From Oncomelania hupensis (Eukaryota; Mollusca; Gastropoda; Littorinimorpha; Pomatiopsidae): DNA of 64,000 nt. Shown one piece after another: positions 52,105-64,000 of this stretch (within the stretch, counting starts at the first letter, position 1; each line of letters starts with the position of its first letter). The stretch lies in the NCBI GenBank assembly GCA_036898135.1, contig CM072519.1, forward strand, positions 40,051,549 to 40,115,548, read 5' to 3'. The translations under genes were made by a program, and so were the position numbers. The notes under the pieces are model-generated. The model was given only the letters and a program-made list of their open reading frames with translations. It searched no databases and was not told the DNA's origin.

Positions 52105-52744
52105 CTGCACAGCATAACACAACGCAAAACCATGAAAATCACAACCAACCAACCTATAGAAATACCCTTGCTAACAAAACTTTACTCTGTATTTTTTTTT
52201 GAAAAACAATAGCGAACACTCTATGCCCACAGCAACTCCCCTTCTTTGAGAACTATACTGCATAATACTAAAACAGGTAAACAAAATGACACCTTAAAAC
52301 AAAACAAGAAAGCAGCTGACAAAAAAGTGAAGAAAAGCTGCTAAAATTAATTTTAAAAATCAAACAAATAACACAGCGAATTCAAGAAAACCTAGAGGGG
52401 CGGTGGAGTGGAGAGGGTAGTGAGGGAGGAAAGAATGTGCACCACAACACCATATCGTGTAACATTAAGCAACAAAGCACTTAATATAAATAGCAATTCG
52501 CTCGGGGTAAAATAATGATCATGAAAAGGTCAGCAAATTGATGTATTGGTGTACAAGCATCTTGAAAAAAAAAACAGAAAAAACAACCACTAAGGAATAG
52601 TATGAAAAATGAAAAAAAAATACACAGAGAAACAAAAGCTTTGGAGAAAAACAAACACAGGGATTAACAATAAAGACAAACACGATGAAAAAAAAATGTA
52701 GATAGCAGACAAAATAGGTAGCAGTCAAAATAAGTAGCAGACAA

Positions 52745-52792
<48 letters not shown>

Positions 52793-53463
52793 AACAGAAA
52801 ATGACGGAAAATCCGTACATAAGCGGAAGAAGAACGCTGACGCGAACTGTGACGCGATCACCGATAGGCACGATCACGAGCACGACGCGACTGCGTGAGC
52901 ACAAGAGCGCGCTACTTGAGAGAATGGCAGAGATAATGTTCTATACAATTGTTACAGAAACTACCTAAATAAAATAAAATAAAAAATAAAAAAGTCATCT
53001 TGTTCTCACATACTACAGATTTCAAAAAAGGCTCTGCTAATAAAAGAGCATGACAGGTTTCTGTCTATCAAGGAATCTCTCTGCACAAGGTGGACCTTCT
53101 GACCAAGGACCAAGGTCCAAATTGCTCTGATTTGTTAAGCTGACTTTTTCAAATGATGATGTTATTGAGGAGATTTGCATTGAATATGCCATCATCATCA
53201 TTATTATGATCATCATCTCTGGGGACTGTGCGTGGGGCACTCGCTAGGTTTCAATGAAGGTATCGGTGCGAATGGGTGTGCACGTATGTATATACCAACA
53301 GACTCCGCTACCCTACTACTAGGAAGGGCGCACGCTCACTGGGTTTCTCACGCTAATAGGAAGGAACCTGCTTATGCCAGAAAAGGCTCTGGCTACTCTA
53401 AGAAGAAAGCACGATGTGTTTCTCTTGCTAAGAAGGAACCAGTGAGAAAAAGCACCTCCTCAC
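52105..53463 (-). other. sall: sall intron, 1.36 kb
   Basis: GTGAGG donor and GCAG acceptor on the minus strand. It contains an (AAAG)n array (52746-52793) and no other recognisable feature. Confidence 0.9.
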
Positions 53464-53598
53464 CTTGGTGGTGAATTTTCGGTTACAGATTTTGCACTTG
53501 AAAGGGCGCTCGCCCGTGTGAATGCGATAGTGCATCTGTAGGGCGCTCTTGCAGCTCAGCACGCGGTGACACACTCGGCACTCATTGGCCTCCCGGAC
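53464..53598 (-). CDS. sall: Spalt-like (Sall) transcription factor, 45-codon zinc-finger exon
   Basis: The frame reads [20 protein letters not shown], then [20 protein letters not shown], then KFTTK. This is the first finger and half of the second finger of the Sall triplet. [25 protein letters not shown] is nearly invariant across animal Sall proteins. The acceptor is TTAG|GTCCGG and the donor AAG|GTGAGG; both ends are in phase 0 and join the exons at 54698 and 52104 without a break. The exon is too short to stand out as an open frame, and homology decides it. Confidence 0.95.
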
Positions 53599-54697
53599 CT
53601 AAACACACAATCAGCAAAGGAGTTGTATTAATGTGTTCACCACACTGAACTAAAAAATCAAGTCGTTCAGTGACTGCAAGAGCTCAAATAAAGGTTTCGT
53701 TCCGTCTGCTAACGAAAAATAAAAGTCGGATACGTTGAACAAATTTCTAGGTATAAAAAAAAAACAAAAACAGAACGGCAAATAACAAAGTCACTTCATA
53801 TCGCATGCCACTTTGACCTACAATGTTTGTACAGTTTTCTCCATTTTTTCTTCTACTTTTTCTTCTACTGCTCTTTCACTAATTTGCCTGCCTGTTTCTC
53901 TCGATTGCCTTGATTTTTTTTTGAAAGTTTCGTCTTTCGATCAAGCGTCGGATTTAAATATTAAGAACTCCTCCTCACATTATCTTCTAACTCATTTAAG
54001 AAATTGTTTTTTTTTTTAAATTTGTTTTTTACATTTATCATTAATTTGCTTTTGTTCAAAATGACGCCAATGTAGTGTCCCCGAGGTTCAGTGCGGTTTT
54101 AATTTGTTTCATGTGTCCAGGCACTTTTCATGAACTTGATTTCCAATAATAAGAACGGCGATCACGATTTCGGCGCAATCTTTAAAGGGCGTATAGTTGA
54201 TGCTGCGCTGGGCTGTGTTGAAGAGCCAGATTAGATTGGATAGTATCAAAGCGTCACAAGCATGATGAAACAGCGCTGCGGGGGCGTCATGGTCCATGTG
54301 TATTGCTGGGTACTCAAAAGCAGACCATCGGCAAACACAGGCAGGCAAGAGGAAAGAGACAAACGTTTAAACGAAACAACATTGTTTTATGTTTCCTAAA
54401 CTTCCAGGACAGTCAAGAGCAAAGCTCTAGTGCTAAGTATATCAATTAGGATCAACTATAATTATAGTTACTGCTAAATAATCATAGTAATCAGTACAAC
54501 CGCTCACTCGAAACAAAAGCATCACCACGCCATATAAACCACCAACATTTAAAGCAAGGGGAGGATGATGATGGTGGTGAGATATGGGAATGGAAAATGG
54601 GAATTATTTCTAAAGCATGCCTATTTCAGCAAACCTTCACTTAAAACAAAACCATTTTACTTTGTTAAACCAGCCTCTCAGACTACGTTTTACGTAC
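53599..54697 (-). other. sall: sall intron, 1.1 kb
   Basis: GTACGT donor and TTAG acceptor on the minus strand. The T-rich and A-rich sequence contains no supported feature. Confidence 0.9.
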
Positions 54698-55956
54698 CTT
54701 GCTGCCAGGTATGTCTTTGACCATCTCTTCAAGCTTGGCTGTCTCGGATCTCTGGATCTCCATGTACTGCTCGAGGTTCTCAGAAGGGTCGATGGTCCTG
54801 GTGGGGAGGATGGAGTTGCGGAAGGGACCGTCAGGGACCAAGCCGGGTGGTGGCGGTGGGTGATGCGGGAAGGACATGTGCATCATGGGCATCATCGGTG
54901 GTCCTCTGGGCATCAGCCCCGCCAAACTGGATGCAAGGGGGGACGGCAGGGGGAAGGAGGTCGGGGTAGACAAGGGTCCACTGTGAGACATTGGATGAGG
55001 CGACGGCATGCTGCTGCGAATTATCGGTCCTAGACTGCCGGTTCCACCAAAAACTGAGACTAGAGGCGGAATTGGGGGACTTCCGAGTCCAGACACAGAA
55101 ATTGAAGGCATCCCAGTTCCAGGCTCAGATTTTATGCTCTGAGGTCTGGACGATAAGGAAGGTGGAGGAGACCCCGCGTCCCTACCGCTGCCCGTTTTCT
55201 CTGAAGAACCTCGAGGCGGCGACTCCCTATAGTCACCTTCCGCTCTTGATGGTGACCTAAACTCTGCTTCAGCTCTCGAAGGTGACCTGAACTCTGTTTC
55301 TGCTCTTGATGGTGACCTAAACTCTGCTTCAGCTCTTGATGGTGACCTGAACTCTGCTTCTGCTCTCGAGGGTGACCTGAAGTCAGCCTCAGCTCTTGGT
55401 GGTGATCTAAAATCTGTTTCGACTCTTGAATGTGATCGGAAATCAACCTCTGCCCTTGACGGTGACCTGTCGCTGCTGAGTTTGGGAGTGTCGTGAGGGC
55501 TGGTCTTAGGGCTGGAAGGGGGTTGGGACTCTGGCCTAGACTGCAAAGGTGACAAATGACTTCTTGGGGGCGTTACCATCAAAGGATGCGGATGGTGGTG
55601 AGGGGGAGGTCCAGGAATGCGTCCAAAATGAGGAGGGAGAAAGCCTGCAGAGGTAGGTTGCAAAAATCCGTGATGGCCGGGGCCTCCAGGACTGGGCGGC
55701 ATCATCATTCTGGGCATGCCGGGGGAATGAGATTCCATCATGGCTGACGGCAGAGGCAGAGAATGGGGAATGGGGTTAGGTGAGGACATGGGAGGGGGCA
55801 CTATGTGATGTCCCATGCGATCGAAGTGCTCGGGCACAGGGTTGGGGTTCATCTTGATGTGAGGGTACTTGGCCTTGTGACGTTCGAAGTGAACCTTGAG
55901 GTTGCCCTTGGTGGAAAATCGGTTTCCGCAGATGTTGCATTTGAACGGTCGCTCGC
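54698..55956 (-). CDS. sall: Spalt-like (Sall) transcription factor, exon with second finger of the first pair
   Basis: The acceptor GCAG|GCGAGC joins a Gly codon split with an unseen upstream exon. The frame gives [20 protein letters not shown], then [20 protein letters not shown] and PEH, the second finger of the first Sall pair (55877-55939) and the adjoining conserved segment. A Pro/His/Gly-rich region follows, then a tandem 10-residue repeat, an IKSE sequence fitting a sumoylation site (55124-55135) and the conserved [12 protein letters not shown] just before the next finger block. The donor is AAG|GTACGT. The exon is 1259 bp: 2 bases plus 419 codons, ending in phase 0. The N-terminal C2HC finger and first finger of the pair must lie upstream of the window. 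Confidence 0.94.
55220..55459 (-). repeat. sall: Coding minisatellite in sall, eight 30-bp units
   Basis: Eight units each encode a variant of [10 protein letters not shown], from [10 protein letters not shown] at the start to [10 protein letters not shown] at the end. The units keep the reading frame and differ mainly at codon positions 5-6. Not known to me from other Sall proteins. Confidence 0.85.
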
Positions 55957-58900
55957 CTGCAATACACAAACGGTGAAAGTGTGCCATTAAAATTATGAGG
56001 CAATAAAACATATCTAACACTGCCATTCTGAAAACAAAACAATTTTTTAATGTCAACGCCACCGCGGTTTTTTTTTGCCATTCATTCGTCTTGCATATCA
56101 CATTTCGTTCTTGTGGGTTTTTTTCTTCTTCTCTTTCCTCTCCTTCGTCATTTTTTAAAACCTTTCCTTTCTATTCCTCAACGCATCTTCCCATTTAATC
56201 CTTCTTGCACTGGTCACCAGAGCTTGTGACCGGTCACTTCTGGACGTAACATGATCCACTATCCAATCACACATCGTACAAACCGAACAGCTAATACTTG
56301 CAGACGTTTAGCAAACGAACGAAGGCACAAAGATAGGCCTGTGTACATCAGATTCAACCACCATGGGAGTTGTTTGTTTGTTTGTTTGTTTGGAATTGGT
56401 GCCATGTCCTCTTGCGAAAAACGGTAACTTTACTATGAAAAAACGGTAGCCGCAAATTCATTGATATAATTTAAAAAAATCTTAAATTGTATGTGACCCC
56501 CGTTCAGAAAATCTGGTTGTATAGTCATTAAATATTATTAACAGCTGCGGTTCTTATTTTGCTTATATAGTCTCAGCTCTTTGATCAAGGTAGCAAGCAG
56601 CGTATTGCATTTGGTAAAGCTGCTGTTTCTCACAACGCCCTCAGCTTAGCCTGCTTCGTGTTTCCGTTCTTGACCGGACGCGTCCGACTAAATGAGGATC
56701 CAGCAATCATCATCCGATCCTTCTTTTATTGATGAAGAGTGTTTACAATTTCACGTTGGGCATTTCGCCAGCTTTCCTCTCTAAGAGGAGCTTTACTATC
56801 TCCTTTTGCATACAATTACTATAAGGGAGAAAAGTGCCTTATTTCTTCGCTTCAGAAAATTGCTTTATACTATCTCCTAATGCATACAATTTCTGTGAAA
56901 AGAAAGGGACTGTCTTAATTGGGTAACAAAGAGTTAAAATTGCTTGTTAAAAAAATTACAATGGTATGTTCAAGAAGCAGAAAGTCTACGAAGAAAGGCT
57001 TCACTCTTGGATCACATCGAGACTTGTTGTGAAGCAGTTATCTGGCAAGTTAATTTAACACATTCTATGAACCTGTGTACTGCTTATTCAAAATCAGCAA
57101 GATCCGGAGTTTTGTGTATCAGAATAGTGTAGAATTTATCATAACTCGCCTGATAAGTCCCACAATAACTGAATGCGCAGTCCATTTCTTTGCTTTTATT
57201 CCCCCTTTCTCTGGTTGTTATGTTACTAATGAATTCATTACTACAGGATTGCAAAACCCACTGCAGATGCTAACAGCATTGATTAGATTATTTCATCCAT
57301 TAACAGATGGGGCGTGGCATTGTTTGCACAGTCTTGGATGATAGAAGGCACCATTAAATGTTGGTTACTGTATAGGTTTGGGGCTAATATACATAGCCTA
57401 TATGTAAAAGCTATTCTTATACCAACATGAAACGCGAAACAGATCGAACGGTATTGCGGGAAAAAAAGATGTAGAGTCAACGACACTGCAGCTTCTATCA
57501 GATACACACATATCTTTAGCGAAGAATGCAGAGTGATGATTTACCTTTATTGGTAACTGTCTCTTTATAAGCTTCTACAAGCTGCGTTTCTTTAAAGCAT
57601 TCATTTCCATATATTGCGTACTATTTATTAGGTCAGTCTTTATGAAACCCACACTGTCCACCTCCTTGATCACTTCGTCGCATACCCATTCTACCCAAGC
57701 CCAAGCTAAACCTCACAACCCGTTTACAACACAACACCACCAGCGGTCATTCCTGGTCCTTGGGTTGCCGCTGGTCAATACCGAACTATGGTGGTCAGTC
57801 TTGGAATGAGACCTGACCCGACATGACCATCCCGGCTTTGCTTGACCGTTCAAATCTTCTCATCCCTCCCCTCTGTAGTGCTGAACAATGACAGACTATC
57901 TGTTGAACAAATATCACCTATCCCCTATTCCCTTAACACTCCAGCCTCTAGTGGCCCTCACTCTTCATCCCCTCACGTGTAAAATTAGTTTTGAAATGTG
58001 CTACGAAGTGTAAATCGAGAACTTGTGTGAAGTAGGACTGGACTCCAGTGTCCAGACTGGGTACGAACAATAAACGGGAAGAAGTCCATCTTATTATGCA
58101 AGTCTGTCTTTGACCTCGGTTTTAAACATTTTGGACAAAAAGACTTCAGGTTTTAAAGAACGGGCCAAAGGGATTTAAAACGTCAAGTGTTGAACCCCAC
58201 ACCCTGCAATCAACCTAAGCTTCCATTATGAAATTTGACAGGGCAATTTTAGATCACTCTGCTGAGCGAGTGAGCGTGAATGACTATTAACTTAAGGAAA
58301 CATAGTTTGTGTTTACATGTAGATTGCTAGTTCATGGGACCAGAATCTTTTCTAAAGCAATAAAAAGTATCTCATTAATTATCATAGATTAGATTTTGTA
58401 TAATCAGAATGAACAGAAATTCATACAAATTCAGTCTTTCATTTGCGATGATAATAGTTCTAAATAATAACAATGTAAAATAGACCCAAAAGTAGATTAT
58501 AGCCATCAAGGCTAAAAAAATAAGAATAAACAATCAAACGTTCCCTTAAAAATAAGAATAAACAACTAAAGCCCATGCAAAATCATATTCCATTACGCAT
58601 CCTCCCCAAAAAATGCTAACAGCAAAGGGCCACTTCAAAGTTCTACATACAAGGGTAACCTGTATACGAACGTCGACATTTAACGAGGGGTGGTATTTTC
58701 TGTAAGTATATACGTGACAAAGAAGATAGCAAGGGAAGTCGACCACAGATGCAAAACAGTGAAAAGTAATGTCAGTTAAGTACACGTGGCAAAAGAAAAA
58801 AGGACACAAAAGAGACGAGAAGAGAGTTGTATGTAAACAACTGTACTTGTTGTTTTAAGAGTGAGGAACATCAGTATCTTCACAAGTCAAGACTGTAGTG

Positions 58901-61900
58901 GGTGGCCAGGCATTAAAAGCAAGACATAAAAGTGGCATTGAGCGATGAAAGTAAGAAGAGAAGGAAAGGGGTAGTTAACGACGATAAGAGGAGAATACTA
59001 ATACAAGAGGATGGCCATGGTTAGTTGGTATATAATAATGCAGACTCGTGGGGTGGCTGTGTACACAGAACATATTTAGTTCTACGTGTTTTCTAACCGA
59101 AGAGAAATTCTAAATTCATGGTGTACTTCAATTTATGTTTTAACCGAAAACACATTCTATGTATTTAAAGCACAGCAAAAATAATTCTAGATATTTGTAC
59201 GTCGATTGGTAGTGTATAGGCTAACGGGGTGTCTTGACAGTGGAGTTGGAAGAAGATACAAAGATAACAAGGTTTATGAGAAGTTGATGAGAAAGTGAGC
59301 GAGTCTGAGCTTCGAACAGATGGCATTCTGCATATACATTCACAAACTAAGCAAATCTTGAGTCTTGAATCTCGTACAGTACGAATCCATGACCGCCGAT
59401 AGCTTCTGTACAAGGTCTGAGCAGCACAAACGTGCCTCGATTTATTGAAGAATCGGGATATAAGTTCCCTGACACAGGGCATATGGGGGAAACATTATTG
59501 AAGAAATTAAAATTACTTGCAATATATTCCTGCGATTTTTTTCCTTTCAAATTCCTGCGATTTTCCCTCAAGTTACGTGATTTTTCTTCTGTTTGTTTCA
59601 CCCCTCTCTCCGCCCCCTCCCCTTCTTCAAATACCCGTGAATTTTGTGAAGAAGTATGAACTGTATCAGCATGCATGCAGGAGAAGGTAAAGTTGTCAGT
59701 GAAGTGTGACATTTTGAGAATCGTAATGGCGCAGAGGGGAGATTATTGCAGTGAAAGGTGGTAGGTCCCGCTGTTGATAAGATATGAAATTGCCGATGAA
59801 GGCTGGAGAAGAGAAAATGTGTGTTTGTGCACCGCGCTGACAGATACCTCCCCAGCAACAGACATGGGGGAGATGATATATTTTAAGGAAAGAAGAAGTA
59901 TAGTACAGAAATATAAACTAGGAGAAATAAACCTTTAAAGGCAGATTGGGATAGGGTGGGGGAGGGGGAGGGGGAGGAAGAAGAAAAACCCAACAAATAT
60001 TTGTGGAAATGAAAAGTACATTAAAGGAGGCTGGGTTGAGTTGCATTACCTATAAGGATACAATATTTGAAACTTTTCCTTGACTAATTGAACCATAATT
60101 ATTTATTTTGATTATACAAACACAATAAGACAAGGGATAGCAACCAATTTCGAATAAAAGCAGAAATTACAAATATAAGTCCTCCATACACTCACCCACA
60201 CTCTCTCATTTTATTTCTCAGCCTCCTCCTCCTCCTCCCCCTCTCTCTCTCCCTCTCTCCCTGTCAGTCTCTCCCTCCCTCCCTCTCTCTCTCTCTCTTT
60301 CTCATTCTCCCCCTCCCTCTCTTGGTCCTGCACTGCTACTCCGCCGTCTTCCTTAACTTGTAGTGCGGCTTTAGAACCTGTTTGGACATCAATGCCTCAA
60401 AAAGTGATACGAGTTTAGCAGCCCCCATCTATCATCTCTCAAACAACGTGCACTTGGAAAGCAATAACTGCGTTCGCTACCATCCCTACTACAGGAGTGC
60501 CAAAACGACCGATGCCCCCTCTGGCGACGAGAGAGTAGCAACTTTTTACGGTCCTCCAAAAGCCGCATGCCTTCTTTCCCTTTCTCATCAGCTGCTGACC
60601 GCGTAATGTCACTTGCAGCTTAAAATTAGTTTGCAATGCTGGCTTTAAATTAAAAAAAAAAAACACCTTCAACTTAAACTTGGTAGAGCTGTTAATTTTC
60701 TGTGTAAGTCAGCTGTAATGCTAGCCGCACTACATTTTTATTAATAATGACAGCATTGTTAAATGTAAAAAAATGTCTTCTTAAAGATAACTGCGATGTT
60801 AAATCTTAAATTGGCAACGTTAAAGTTACTCTTTGTGACCTTGCAATACTTGTTTCGCTGTTACTCCATAAAGCTGGAGGCAGATGCGCGCTGGATTTAT
60901 GTTTTTATTCTTGATTAACACCCTTTTAAATCTCTTTCAATAACTTCCAACTCTTATTCGGCCATTTTCTTTCTACAGCAAAACTCGACCAGTGACACTA
61001 AAAAGGACGCGAGAGGGATTTCGATTGGTAAATTACAATAAATCATCTTGAAACTGGAAATTTTTTTCTTTTAAATCAGTTTATAGTCCCCTCTCTTCCC
61101 GATAAGGATTTTCAGAGAGGAGACTGCAACTGTGTATGCTGGAAAATAAAAAAATATTGAAATTTAACGTTCTCACATATGACATCCAGACAAATATTGA
61201 GATACTTTATAAACAAAATCATAGGAGGGACATTGGTAGGTTGACGAAGCAGACTGGAACCCCATTGCCCAACTAACAAGTAACATACACGACCTTTAGT
61301 TACACACCCCTCCCACCCACCCCCCTCCCTTTCTTCATCTGCCCGACTCCACCTCCTAAAGATCTCGCCTCAGCTGTAAGCACAGTCGTCCAAAGTTCAG
61401 TCGAAAGAAACCTGAACTGTAAGGCCAAGATGGAAATGTTATCAACGTCAATGGCACGTGCAGATGCTACAAAAGTCAGAAGGAAAAACAAAACTCTACA
61501 AAATTCCATTCCTTTTGGAAAAAAAAGAAAAAAAAGAAAAAAAAGAAAAAAAAGCAAGGCAAGGTGTAGAGAAATAGAATCACGGCGAGTGGGAAAATGT
61601 ATAAGGAGGAATAACTCCGCAGATGATAACACAAAATAAAGGGAAACAATCCTGTTCTGCTCATCAGCCTACGTTTAACCCTTGAGGGACCGCGGGCCAA
61701 GAAAAACTGGGGGCAAGATCAAGATTTGGGGGAGAGGCGAAAGAAAGAAAGAAAGAAAGATTCTTTTTTTAAAGGGAAAAAGCAAACGTATATAAAAGAG
61801 TGAAGAAGATGAGCGGTGCTGCATATCAGATCAAAATGATGGACACCCTGTTTTGTGCGCGGGTGTTGACTGTTTGTGAAGCGAGGTGTGAGATAAATGG

Positions 61901-62465
61901 GGTGGGTGGCTGGCGGAGGAAGTGGAGGAGGGTATGAGGAAGAGAACGAGAAATAGCCATTAGTGGAAAACTGCGAGAATTGTTTACTTGCCAGTCTAGT
62001 AGTCTTTGTGTGTAGAGCTATTTAAGTAAAATACTAATCTGCTATCAGTGAATTTGAGGTAAGGTTGTAAAAAAAAATATGTACCCCTCCCCCGCTCCCC
62101 ATCCCCCACCAAAAACAAAGTGACACTGTTGACCATTGTTTAAAAGGGTTGAAAGAAGTGATATAGGATTAAGGAGTAAGGGTAGGTCGGAGGGAGGGGG
62201 GGTGTCTTAGGTTGGTCGTAACAGAAACTGAAGTAACCATTCTGGGTGGGTGGGAAGGAGAGCGGTGTGGAGGTGGCAGAAGGAGAGAGAGGAAGGAAGG
62301 GAGGGAGACAAGACTCGACAGCTGGAAGATGTCTTCTATTTTTCCAAGGGCTGATCGTTTTCCCAATACAGTGTATTGCTTTCCATCTTTTTTTTGCCTC
62401 TCTCAGATGATGTCTTCTCCAAAAAACGTACTTTGTCAGCACCATTGTCTGCTTCAGGCGTACCC

Positions 62466-62466
<1 letters not shown>
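55957..62466 (-). other. sall: Probable large 5' intron of sall (first part)
   Basis: The acceptor at 55957 shows that sall continues upstream, yet no exon with the expected finger (SDSALQIH-like) is visible up to the window end. The region is non-coding in appearance, with pyrimidine-rich stretches (60200-60330) and no long array. CTTTGATCAAGG at 56579-56590 is a paired TCF/LEF-type match. Enhancers are plausible here but unproven. Confidence 0.6.
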
Positions 62467-62504
<38 letters not shown>

Positions 62505-62589
62505 CTTCTTCTTCTTCTTCTTCTTCTTCTTCTTCTTCTTCTTCTTCTTCTTCTTCTTCTTCTTCTTCTTCTTCTTCTTCTTCTTCTTC
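62467..62589. repeat. Compound (TTG)n-(TTC)n microsatellite
   Basis: About 12 TTG units followed by about 29 TTC units. Confidence 0.9.
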
Positions 62590-62754
62590 AGTAGGTATAT
62601 TTCATCGTGTATATTTTATATGTCTATATCTAGAATAACTATTTCTAAAATGAAGATCTAAAGTTACGAGAGAGAATACAAATCTAAACTAATGTTTGCA
62701 AAGTTTGTTTTTTTCCACCGCCCTCCAAACACTCATTGTGAGATGGAAATGGTT

Positions 62755-62826
<72 letters not shown>

Positions 62827-62832
62827 GTAATA

Positions 62833-62906
<74 letters not shown>

Positions 62907-63100
62907 AAGAAGAAGAAGAAGAAGAAGAAGAAGAAGAAGAAGAAGAAGAAGAAGAAGAAGAAGAACAAGAACAAGAAGAACAAGAAGAAGAAGAAGAACA
63001 AGAAGAAGAACAAGAAGAAGAACAAGAACAAGAACAAGAAGAACAAGAACAAGAAGAACAAAAACAAGAACAAGAAAGAAAAGAAGAACAAGAAGAAAAA
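62755..63100. repeat. Compound (AAT)n-(AGA)n microsatellite with AAC/AAG variants
   Basis: AAT arrays to about 62877, then AGA units, then an irregular AGA/ACA mixture. The long Arg/Thr/Ile/Leu frames on both strands are artefacts. Confidence 0.9.
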
Positions 63101-64000
63101 CTGAGCTCAAAGAGCTGAGAGTTGAAGAGACCACTATTATAAAAGGCGAAAATAAAAAAATATTTATTTCTGAAATGTACAGTGATCCAATACCATTATT
63201 GAAGGGAGAGAAGAAACTGGCGTACCCTGAGAAACCCTTCGAGGACCTAATAACTTTCATATCTAAGTCACATGAATATGTCCCTTGCGAGGCCCGAAAC
63301 CGTGACCTTCTTAAGTGCGCTCCTTCTAATTCTATATAAGAACATTCATATGATTTCAGTTTATTGACATCGTCATAGAAATTACAACAACAGATTATTA
63401 GAACTGCTGCAAAGACAGGAATCTAGAAGCTGTTCTGGTATAATTGTTCTGGTACCATTATACTGAAGGCAGTAAAAGTGCACAGTCGTTAGTGTTCTCT
63501 ACTACTGTCATTCGGCAAGAACTGGTGATCGTTTGCTGTTGTTTTGTTTGTTTGTTTGTTGTGCAATTCTCGACATCTTATTTTAGGAGACCTACTACAC
63601 TAATAACCAAATCAATATTGAACAAATGTGCAGAGTTGACGAAAGTTGTATAAAAACCCAGCTTTCGAGATTCAGAGTTGGGTTTGAACTCTTGGTGAAG
63701 TTTTTAACAGAGTAGCCTACATGAATCGACAATATAATTATTTCTTTCAGTCTGGTGCGATTGATTTTTCTCCTTTATATTTATGTATGAAGTCTTGTGA
63801 TATAATTATTCTTTATTCTTCGACCTCAAACTTCATTTGTTTGTCCGTCAGTCATTCTTATCATGCTTATTATCCTCGTGCATTTCTGATGCTTTTTATC
63901 TTCTTGTATCTGGTGCGAGTCCTGAAGTAAATATCATTATCCTTCATCCGCAATTTTAGTTGGTCCGTTCGGGCTATCCTCACCCTCATTATCCTCATGA
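63101..64000. other. No supported gene
   Basis: AT-rich DNA. Short frames here have no recognisable motif, and no sall exon was found. Confidence 0.6.

Noticed and set aside
59347..59712. Missing upstream sall exon
   Set aside because: The 121-codon minus-strand frame has no C2H2 or C2HC finger and no similarity to Sall N-terminal sequence.
62684..63339. Frames of 135-215 codons on both strands
   Set aside because: Translation of AAT/AGA arrays, with no unique sequence outside the array supporting a protein.

Overview
The window is nuclear DNA of an animal: one protein-coding gene with GT-AG introns lies in a large excess of retroelements and simple-sequence repeats. The retroelement mix (an APE-type LINE, L2/CR1-like LINE ends, several tRNA-derived SINEs, a Ty3/gypsy-type LTR element) and the very high density of long AG, AAT, GAA and GAT arrays suggest a lophotrochozoan, most likely a mollusc and perhaps a gastropod. 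That assignment is an inference from sequence character, not a database match.

Layout. 1-8.7 kb: the edge of one LINE, a SINE-like retroposon (copy A) split by two later insertions, an L2/CR1-like LINE tail, a second LINE tail, an inverted-repeat element carrying SINE-like copy B, and a 279-bp near-palindrome. 8.7-18.6 kb: mostly microsatellites with SINE copies and no supported gene. 18.7-29.8 kb: a mobile-element cluster with three copies of one LINE family (one nearly complete, flanked by a 143-bp exact duplication) and a recent 5.6-kb LTR retrotransposon with LTRs identical by eye. 29.8-42 kb: microsatellites, SINEs, copy C of the SINE-like family and a LINE tail inserted into a pentanucleotide array. 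42-49 kb: AT-rich, array-poor DNA downstream of the one real gene.

The gene. On the minus strand from 55956 to 49092 lie the last four coding exons of a spalt/Sall zinc-finger transcription factor. The exons share reading phase, have good splice sites, and carry the Sall pattern of a finger pair, a triplet, a pair and a pair. The first coding exon or exons are not visible and should lie upstream, beyond 64000. The 8 kb from 55957 to 64000 is therefore probably the large 5' intron.

Most notable: (1) the LTR retrotransposon has its integrase upstream of its reverse-transcriptase segment, and the catalytic centre of that reverse transcriptase is missing although the reading frame stays open; (2) its leader holds five perfect heat-shock-element matches; (3) the large LINE takes its only start codon, its first codons and its stop codon from the duplicated target DNA; (4) the family of ~574-bp SINE-like retroposons is present as three copies, each with its own target-site duplication.
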